NCBI GenBank assembly: GCA_003022685.1
Contig: PXSV01000194.1
Span: 1-7,954 of the forward strand
From: Halobacteriales archaeon SW_9_67_24
Lineage (GTDB): Archaea > Halobacteriota > Halobacteria > Halobacteriales > Halococcaceae
Direction of reading: 5' to 3'
Length of the DNA: 7,954 nucleotides
Shown piece by piece: positions 1 through 4,632 of this stretch. Under the pieces are notes generated by a model. It searched no databases, was not told the origin of the DNA, and worked only from the letters and a program-made list of their open reading frames with translations. Both the position numbers and the translations under genes were made by a program. Every line of letters starts with the position of its first letter. Position 1 is the stretch's first letter.

Positions 1-828
1 CTCGACGAACTGGGCGAACGTCGCGCCCGCGACGTCGATCCCCTCCGAGAGCCACCGCTCCATCCGGCCGAAGTTCGCCACGAAGTCGTCGTTGTCGAGA
101 TTGTCGTAGAGGCGGACGTACTTCGAGACATAGTTCGAGACGGGATCCATCAGCGCGAAGCCCACATCGAGCATTTCGGCGGATGCGTTGCCGTAGATCG
201 CCCGGAGGTCGTCGGGCGAGAAGAACTCCTCGTCGCCCCAGAGTTCGAGCACGCCGCCAGTGTCGTCGAAGCAGAGTCCGGCAGCCATCAGCCCCAGATT
301 TCTGACTTTCTCGGGGTGGAGCGCGGCGTACATCGCCGACATCGTGCCGCCCATGCAGTAGCCCAGCACGTTGATCGAATCCCGGCCCGACGCCTCGCGG
401 ACCTCGTCGACGCAGTTGTCGATATACCGGTTCACGTAGTCGTCGAGCGTGAGATGCTGATCGAGCCGGGAGGGCTCGTTCCAGTCGATCATGTAGACGT
501 CGAAGCCCGCCTCCAGCAGCCGCCGGATCACCGACCGATCGGGCTGGAGGTCGAGGATGAACGGCTTGTTGATCAGCGCGTAGATCACGAGGATCGGCAC
601 GTCGTGCTGCTGGTCGGTCCGGGGTTCGTAGTGGAGGAGTTCGAGCTTGTTCTCGGTGTAGACCACTTCGCTTGGCGTCTCGCCCACCTCCACCGAGAGC
701 ATCCGGTTCAGCTGCTCGGGCGCGACCGTGGTCTTCTCGACCGCCTCGGCGGCCGCCTCGAAGCTCTGACGCTGCGTGTCGAGCGCCATCGTGAACGGGT
801 TGAAAACCCCCGTACTGCGATCGCTCAT
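1..828 (-). CDS. phaC: Poly(3-hydroxyalkanoate) synthase subunit PhaC, class III haloarchaeal type (3' end outside window)
   Basis: This is the catalytic subunit of the PHA synthase. It polymerises (R)-3-hydroxyacyl-CoA into polyester at the granule surface, together with PhaE. The first 276 residues are present and the stop lies beyond the left edge. An alpha/beta-hydrolase core is visible. The lipase-like box is GYCMGG at residues 156-161, with the nucleophile Cys158 replacing the serine of lipases, as is standard in PHA synthases. Other family stretches are ILVIYALINKPFILDL (79-94) and VYMIDWNEP (111-119). The catalytic Asp and His expected further on are not in the window. The ATG overlaps the phaE stop (ATGA), with GGAG five bases upstream inside phaE, which decides the start and implies translational coupling. 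Residues 10-32 form an amphipathic, phasin-like segment. Identification is firm; completeness cannot be judged. Confidence 0.96.
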   Translation of the reverse strand, partial: MSDRSTGVFNPFTMALDTQRQSFEAAAEAVEKTTVAPEQLNRMLSVEVGETPSEVVYTENKLELLHYEPRTDQQHDVPILVIYALINKPFILDLQPDRSVIRRLLEAGFDVYMIDWNEPSRLDQHLTLDDYVNRYIDNCVDEVREASGRDSINVLGYCMGGTMSAMYAALHPEKVRNLGLMAAGLCFDDTGGVLELWGDEEFFSPDDLRAIYGNASAEMLDVGFALMDPVSNYVSKYVRLYDNLDNDDFVANFGRMERWLSEGIDVAGATFAQFVE

Positions 829-1370
829 TCGTTCTCCAACAGCCGGTCGAGCTTCTTCGAGACCTCGTGCTGGCGGCGTTCGAGCTCCACGAGGCGCTCG
901 CCCACTTCATCGATGTCGTCGCGGGTGGCGAACCCGAGCGATTCGAGCGTGTCCTGGTTCAGGTCGTCGACATCCCCCTGGAGCTCCATCAGGTTACCGA
1001 CCATCTCGCCCGTTCCTGCGGCGAACGCGCTGGTGCCCATCACCTCGGAGAAGGCCTCGTTCGCGCTCTGGAGCCAGATGTCGCGGAACTCCTGTACCTC
1101 GACGTCCTCTCCCTCGGCGGCCGCAGTCAGTCGCGTGGTCATCTGCTCTGCGGCCTCCATCCAGACGTCGACGGCGCGCTCGTAGCCCTCGATCCCCTCG
1201 TTCGCCGTCTCCTCGTCGGGCATCGAGCCCTCGAAGGCGTCCATCCACGACTCCATGAAGGCGGCTTGGGCCTCCATGTTCTGCTCGAAGGAGTTCGCGA
1301 CTGCGTTGTTCATCTCGGTCATCATCGCCGCCCAGTTCTCCTGTGCGTCCTCCGGGTTCATCTCGCTCAT
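825..1370 (-). CDS. phaE: PHA synthase subunit PhaE, haloarchaeal class III
   Basis: This is the second, non-catalytic subunit of the class III PHA synthase, needed with PhaC for polymerisation in haloarchaea. The protein has 181 residues, matching the length I recall for haloarchaeal PhaE. The N-terminal third is rich in Met and aromatic residues (NWAAMM at 12-17, FMESWMDAF at 38-46), suggesting an amphipathic granule-associated helix. The conserved core is FRDIWLQSANEAFSEVMG (95-112) followed by MVGNLMEL (123-130). The C-terminal part, LGFATRDDIDEVGERLVELE (145-164), continues into a charged coiled coil running to about residue 178. The stop overlaps the phaC start. The gap to phaP is 42 bases, has no good ribosome-binding site, and contains a TATA-like box centred about 26 bases before the ATG, so a leaderless phaEC message is likely. 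Confidence 0.95.
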   Translation of the reverse strand: MSEMNPEDAQENWAAMMTEMNNAVANSFEQNMEAQAAFMESWMDAFEGSMPDEETANEGIEGYERAVDVWMEAAEQMTTRLTAAAEGEDVEVQEFRDIWLQSANEAFSEVMGTSAFAAGTGEMVGNLMELQGDVDDLNQDTLESLGFATRDDIDEVGERLVELERRQHEVSKKLDRLLENE

Positions 1371-1393
1371 AGTGGGTTGTGGTCGGGTGGTGG

Positions 1394-1399
1394 CTAAAC
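1394..1399 (-). promoter_or_regulatory. Candidate TATA box for a separate phaE-phaC transcript
   Basis: Reading on the minus strand, GTTTAG sits in the short gap after phaP, centred about 26 bases before the phaE ATG. That is the spacing expected for an archaeal TATA box driving a transcript that starts at or next to the A of ATG. phaE has no clear Shine-Dalgarno sequence, which fits a leaderless message. The call rests on spacing and composition only. Confidence 0.4.
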
Positions 1400-1412
1400 G
1401 GTCTGTCGCCGT

Positions 1413-2072
1413 TCAGGCCGTCTCGTCCTCGACGGGGATCTCGAACTCCTCGCCGAACGCTGCGGCCTGGGACCGGAGCTGCTCCTGGAACGCCGCTGCT
1501 GCTTCGAGTTGGTCGTCCATCCGCGCCGCGAACGCCTCCTGGAGCTCCGCCGTGCGTTCGAGCTGGTCGTCGAGCTGTGCCGCGAACGCGTCCTCGAACT
1601 CCTCGGTGTGTTCCTCGGCGTCGTCGATCGTCGCGAGGGTCTCCTCGTGGAGTTCCGCGTGGGCGTCGAGCAGCTCCTCGACGCCGTCGTCGACCGCCTC
1701 GACGGTCTCGGCCGCAAGCTCGTCGTGGCTTTCGACGGTCGCCTCGGTCGCGCGCTCGAACGCGTCGAAGGTCTCGGCGTGGGCTTCGATCAGCCGGGCG
1801 AACCCCTCGTCGGTCGCCCCGTGAATCTGCTCGACGCCGGCTCCGCTGGCCGGAACGGTCGCCGCGACGCCGTCGAGGTAGCTCTCGGTCGCCGAGTGGA
1901 GGGCCTCGACGCCGTGGCGCTGGGCCGTTTCCTGGCTTTCGAGGCCCGAGAGCGCCATCCGCCCGGCGGTTCGCTGGAGGTCGATGCCCTGCTGCATCGC
2001 CCGGTGGCTGCTGGTGATCATTGTTCGCTGCATCTCGAACGCTGCGTCGATTGGAGTCGTGTACTGGCTCAT
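1413..2072 (-). CDS. phaP: PHA granule-associated phasin PhaP
   Basis: This is the probable structural phasin that coats PHA granules. It has 219 residues, almost all predicted helix, with no catalytic motif, no cysteine and a highly acidic composition. The N-terminal stretch AAFEMQRTMITSSHRAMQQG (10-29) and its continuation resemble haloarchaeal phasins. The rest is a long Glu/Ala-rich coiled coil with a tandem 18-residue repeat at 162-179 and 180-197. I chose the ATG at 2072 because it overlaps the phaR stop (ATGA), has GAGG about ten bases upstream, and begins the phasin-like sequence; the open frame continues upstream only as an antisense-like shadow. The size appears larger than the Haloferax mediterranei phasin as I remember it (about 150 residues). 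The name rests on position between phaR and phaE plus the helical phasin character. Confidence 0.85.
   Translation of the reverse strand: MSQYTTPIDAAFEMQRTMITSSHRAMQQGIDLQRTAGRMALSGLESQETAQRHGVEALHSATESYLDGVAATVPASGAGVEQIHGATDEGFARLIEAHAETFDAFERATEATVESHDELAAETVEAVDDGVEELLDAHAELHEETLATIDDAEEHTEEFEDAFAAQLDDQLERTAELQEAFAARMDDQLEAAAAFQEQLRSQAAAFGEEFEIPVEDETA
1482..1589 (-). repeat. Tandem 2 x 54-base repeat inside phaP
   Basis: Bases 1482-1535 and 1536-1589 align without gaps, with about 42 of 54 identical by my hand count. They encode two 18-residue units beginning AFAAQLDDQLE and AFAARMDDQLE. Eighteen residues make five helical turns, so the duplication lengthens a coiled coil in phase. Weaker similarity continues just upstream in the gene. 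Confidence 0.75.
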
Positions 2073-2380
2073 GAGTCGTCCTCGCGATCGCGCTTGACCG
2101 GCACGACGACGGTCTGGACGATGTCGCCCTCCTCGATGTCGAGCGCCTCGCGCTCGGCGTCGGGAATCGAGATCCGGCCGCCGCTCTGGACGCGGGTCTT
2201 GAACGTCGCCGTCCCCATGCTCGACGCCGCGAACTCGGGAAGGCCGTTCGGCCCCTGCGTGCCGGCGGTCATCATCTGGCGGGCGAACTCCGTCTGCTGC
2301 TCGACGGCCTGCTCGCTCGCCGCCTGGAACTGCTCCGCCCACAGCGCCGGCGGCCACGTCGTCTCGTCGTTGTCGGTCAT
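2069..2380 (-). CDS. phaR: AbrB/SpoVT-type DNA-binding regulator of PHA genes, PhaR
   Basis: This is a probable transcription regulator of the PHA cluster. In Haloferax mediterranei an AbrB-like PhaR encoded beside phaP is known to regulate that cluster and to affect granule formation. The 103-residue protein has two parts. Residues 8-40 form an aromatic and Gln-rich amphipathic helix (WPPALWAEQF, EFARQMM) like the granule-binding segments of its neighbours. Residues 59-95 form one swapped-hairpin AbrB domain (TFKTRVQSGGRISIPDAERE, then ALDIEEGDIVQTVVVPV). The start is supported by GGGGTGA at 2384-2390, three bases before the ATG. The stop overlaps phaP, making a coupled phaRP unit. The two-part layout suggests a protein titrated between DNA and granule surface; that is inference. 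Confidence 0.9.
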   Translation of the reverse strand: MTDNDETTWPPALWAEQFQAASEQAVEQQTEFARQMMTAGTQGPNGLPEFAASSMGTATFKTRVQSGGRISIPDAEREALDIEEGDIVQTVVVPVKRDREDDS

Positions 2381-2383
2381 CGC

Positions 2384-2390
2384 TCACCCC
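2384..2390 (-). promoter_or_regulatory. Shine-Dalgarno sequence of phaR
   Basis: On the minus strand GGGGTGA lies three bases before the phaR ATG and closely matches the archaeal anti-Shine-Dalgarno target GAGGTGA. It supports the chosen start. It also means the transcript must begin at least a few bases upstream of the gene. Confidence 0.55.
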
Positions 2391-2410
2391 TGTCTATTCG
2401 CTCGGGCGAC

Positions 2411-2415
2411 ATAAG
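2411..2415 (-). promoter_or_regulatory. Candidate TATA element of the phaRP promoter
   Basis: On the minus strand CTTAT lies about 33 bases before the phaR ATG, predicting a start of transcription around 2386-2390 and a very short leader. A direct repeat borders it on the upstream side (2416-2446). It is the only AT-rich hexamer-like stretch at suitable distance, but the match to TTTAWA is weak. Confidence 0.35.
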
Positions 2416-2446
2416 CGTTGCCTTCGATACCATTCGTTGCCATCGA
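2416..2446. repeat. 12-base direct repeat next to the phaR promoter, candidate operator
   Basis: CGTTGCCTTCGA (2416-2427) and CGTTGCCATCGA (2435-2446) differ at one base and are 19 bases apart start to start. They lie just upstream of the candidate phaR TATA element, in the divergent phaR-phaJ region. The placement suits a regulator acting on the phaRP promoter, possibly PhaR itself. There is no direct evidence for the bound protein. Confidence 0.45.
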
Positions 2447-2573
2447 GAACCGCGAGTCACCGCAAGTACCCTATCGTCCCCGCCGCGGTCGCCGGGCCCC
2501 GCTCGTGTTCGACAGTCTCCGTGCCCGAACCACGGCGCTGTCGGCCGATCGCCGGCGTCGTCGCTTAGCATCG

Positions 2574-2579
2574 TTTAAG
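2574..2579 (+). promoter_or_regulatory. Candidate TATA box of the phaJ gene
   Basis: TTTAAG on the plus strand is centred about 30 bases before the phaJ ATG. It predicts transcription starting within a few bases of the start codon, as is usual for leaderless haloarchaeal messages. No Shine-Dalgarno sequence precedes the ATG, in agreement. Confidence 0.5.
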
Positions 2580-2606
2580 TGCGTTCGGGCGTGAGAACGA
2601 CTGTCA

Positions 2607-3203
2607 ATGAGTTCCGGTTCCCAGCACGACACGTTCGCGGGCGCGTGGCTCCGCGGCTCGACCCAGTTCTTCGAAGGCGTCCTCGCGGCGAACCGGGCCG
2701 CGCTCGCGGCGTTCGGCGGCCGCGAGTCGGACGATACGCCGGCCGAGGGCGCGCTGACCGGCGCGGAGCGCCCGGGGGGGGAAGTCGATCTCACCGAGCA
2801 CCGGCGCGACGCGCTCTCGGTCGGCGATCGGGTCCGGTTCACGAAAACGCTCTCCGACGCCGACGTCCGGGCGTTCGCACGATCGAGCGGCGACACCAAC
2901 CCACTCCACCTCGACGAGGGCTTCGCCGAACGCACCCGTTTCGGCGGCCGGATCGTCCACGGCACGCTCGCCTCGGGACTCGTCAGCGCCGCGCTCGCCC
3001 GCCTCCCAGGACTGGTGGTCTATCTCTCCCAGGACGTCGAGTTCCGGAACCCGATCGGGATCGGCGACCGCGCGACCGCCGAGTGCGAGATCGTCGAGGA
3101 CCTCGGCGAGCACCGCTACCGGATCGCGACGCGGGTCACGACCGACGACGCGACCGCCATCGACGGCGAGGCGGTCGTCCTCCTCGATGAGGTCGATGAC
3201 TAG
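2607..3203 (+). CDS. phaJ: MaoC-family (R)-specific enoyl-CoA hydratase, PhaJ-like
   Basis: This probably interconverts trans-2-enoyl-CoA and (R)-3-hydroxyacyl-CoA. It would connect beta-oxidation with the PHA synthase and, in the other direction, help use the stored polymer; an enoyl-CoA hydratase of the PHA cluster is reported to serve mobilisation in Haloferax mediterranei. The hot-dog MaoC domain spans about residues 68-195. The signature SGDTNPLHLDEGFA (94-107) supplies the catalytic Asp96 and His101, and FGGRIVHGTLASGL (112-125) follows as in R-hydratases. The protein has 198 residues, against about 135 for single-domain PhaJ. The excess is an N-terminal extension whose residues 10-38 look like an amphipathic granule-binding helix. 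The gene is divergent from phaR and its stop overlaps the stop of the opposing hydrolase. The hydratase call is firm; the substrate is inferred from context. Confidence 0.88.
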   Translation: MSSGSQHDTFAGAWLRGSTQFFEGVLAANRAALAAFGGRESDDTPAEGALTGAERPGGEVDLTEHRRDALSVGDRVRFTKTLSDADVRAFARSSGDTNPLHLDEGFAERTRFGGRIVHGTLASGLVSAALARLPGLVVYLSQDVEFRNPIGIGDRATAECEIVEDLGEHRYRIATRVTTDDATAIDGEAVVLLDEVDD

Positions 3204-4063
3204 AGGAACTCGCCGACGACACGGTTGAATTTCTCGGAGCGCTCCCGCGGCGGCCAGTGCCCACACCGTTCGACGATCGTACACTTCGTCTCCGGGATTC
3301 GTTCTGCGGCTCGCTCCGACCACGCGACGGGGAAGATCGGGTCCTCGCGGCCGTGGATCAGCAGCGTCGGCACATCGAGTTCGGCGAGCCGGTCGCAATA
3401 ACACGTCCGGAGTCCGTTCGCTCGAAACTCGTCGCGCTGCCACCGCGCGAGCGCACGGGCCACGCCTGGCGTGATCGATCGCTGGACGTCGGCGACGAAC
3501 TCGGGGGGTGCGGCGACGGTGAGGCCCGTGAGGCTGCCCGCGACGGCGGCCGGGTTCAGGCCGAAGCCCGCGCTCAGGAACCGATCGAATCCCGGTACGC
3601 GGAGGAGCCCGTAGCCGCCTGGTCGCCACGGCACGTCCCGCCCCAGTCCGTAACTGTCCACGAGAACGAGCCGTTCGACCCGCCCGCCGTCGAGCGCGTG
3701 GCCGAGCGCGAGTGCCCCGCCCATCGAGATGCCGACGAGGCGAACACTTTCGATATCGAGCGCCGCGAGGAACGCTCGGAGGGTCTCACGATAGTAGCTG
3801 GTCGTGTACGCGACGTCCGGTGTATCGCTCTCGCCGTGGCCAGGCAGATCGGGGGCGAACACCCGATTTTCACGGGCGAGCTGTGGGAGGAGGTGTTTCC
3901 ACGAGACGCCCGCGGCGTCGAGTCCGATCCCGTGGAGCAGGACGATCGGCGACTCGTCGGTCTCGGCTTGGCCGGCAGCGAGGTATCGCAGTTCGACCGA
4001 GGCCCCATCGACGGCGACCTCGACCCGCTCCGATTCAACGTGTGCCGTCGACCGGGTCTTCAT
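3200..4063 (-). CDS. Alpha/beta-fold hydrolase, esterase-like, substrate unknown
   Basis: This is a serine hydrolase of the alpha/beta superfamily, 287 residues from the chosen ATG, with no signal peptide. The catalytic apparatus is complete (numbered from that ATG): oxyanion stretch VLLHGIGLD (41-49), DLPGHGES (72-79), nucleophile elbow GISMGG with Ser113, acid Asp241 in HGREDPIFP, and His269 in ERCGHWPPRE. Such proteins include esterases, epoxide-type hydrolases and C-C bond hydrolases, and the sequence does not separate these. Being beside PHA genes does not make it a depolymerase, since it is on the opposing transcription unit. It is last in the hel308-cgi121 group. An alternative ATG at 4108 directly after the cgi121 stop would add 15 Arg-rich residues. 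I prefer 4063 because that leader looks like haloarchaeal spacer sequence, though the longer form would be tightly coupled to cgi121. Confidence 0.85.
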   Translation of the reverse strand: MKTRSTAHVESERVEVAVDGASVELRYLAAGQAETDESPIVLLHGIGLDAAGVSWKHLLPQLARENRVFAPDLPGHGESDTPDVAYTTSYYRETLRAFLAALDIESVRLVGISMGGALALGHALDGGRVERLVLVDSYGLGRDVPWRPGGYGLLRVPGFDRFLSAGFGLNPAAVAGSLTGLTVAAPPEFVADVQRSITPGVARALARWQRDEFRANGLRTCYCDRLAELDVPTLLIHGREDPIFPVAWSERAAERIPETKCTIVERCGHWPPRERSEKFNRVVGEFL

Positions 4064-4108
4064 GCTTGCGCTCCGCTCGCGGCGGGCATGACCCTTCGGA
4101 AACCTCAT

Positions 4109-4603
4109 TCACTTCTCGACATCGAGCAATGCGACCCGTTCGCAGACGAGGTCGACGAGACCCGCGTCCGTCGCCGCGAGTTCCCGGTCGCCGATATCGA
4201 AGAACTCGCGGACGCGCTCGGCGTCGAACGAATCGAGCGTGTCCTCGGCGTCGAGCAATGCTCCGACATCGCTCGCCGCTGCCCGCTCCGCATTCTCCCC
4301 ACCGGCGACGAGCACGACGACCGGCTGTGCGCCCTCGCTCACCCCGAGTTCGATCGCGCGTTCGATCTGGCGGCGGCCGGCGGCGTACAGCAGTATCTCG
4401 ACCGCACGCTCCCGTGCGATCGCCTCGTCGCGCGCCCGGGCACGGTCGGCCAGGTCGAGCGCACGTTCGAGGTGGCCGCGCGAAACGATGTAGCGCGCGT
4501 CGAACGCCTGGATCGCACAGCCGTGTTCGTCGCCGATCGCGCCGAGCCTTGCGACGAACCGATCGACATCCTCGATCGTCGCCCGTCCTTCGACGAGTTC
4601 CAT
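4109..4603 (-). CDS. cgi121: KEOPS complex subunit Cgi121
   Basis: This is a subunit of the KEOPS complex (Kae1, Bud32, Cgi121, Pcc1), which makes the universal N6-threonylcarbamoyladenosine at position 37 of ANN-decoding tRNAs. In archaea Cgi121 binds Bud32 and the tRNA 3' CCA end. The protein has 164 residues and family landmarks: AIQAFDARYIVSRGHLERAL (30-49), then EILLYAAGRRQIERAIELGV (69-88), the strongest signature, then a short strand PVVVLVAGG (93-101). The start at 4603 is fixed by an in-frame TGA just upstream and by GGGGTGA at 4611-4617 at good spacing. It lies 29 bases after hel308 in the same direction, an arrangement common in haloarchaea. Expression probably depends on the hel308 promoter, which matters because hel308 is broken. 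Confidence 0.92.
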   Translation of the reverse strand: MELVEGRATIEDVDRFVARLGAIGDEHGCAIQAFDARYIVSRGHLERALDLADRARARDEAIARERAVEILLYAAGRRQIERAIELGVSEGAQPVVVLVAGGENAERAAASDVGALLDAEDTLDSFDAERVREFFDIGDRELAATDAGLVDLVCERVALLDVEK

Positions 4604-4610
4604 TCAGCGC

Positions 4611-4617
4611 TCACCCC
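4611..4617 (-). promoter_or_regulatory. Shine-Dalgarno sequence of cgi121
   Basis: On the minus strand GGGGTGA lies seven bases before the cgi121 ATG, in the short gap after hel308. It selects 4603 as the start and gives cgi121 its own translation initiation, independent of whether ribosomes finish hel308. Confidence 0.6.
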
Positions 4618-4632
4618 GACCGACCGGCTCCA

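Noticed and set aside
316..1185. 289-residue open frame on the plus strand
   Set aside because: Antisense to phaC and phaE, which are unambiguous.
1413..2387. 324-residue upstream-extended version of PhaP
   Set aside because: The extension overlaps phaR entirely in another frame and is Arg/Gly-rich. The ATG at 2072, coupled to the phaR stop, begins the phasin-like sequence.
4064..4108. Longer start for the alpha/beta hydrolase at 4108, directly after the cgi121 stop
   Set aside because: It adds a basic 15-residue leader resembling spacer sequence. It is kept as a possible alternative because TGAATG would couple it to cgi121.
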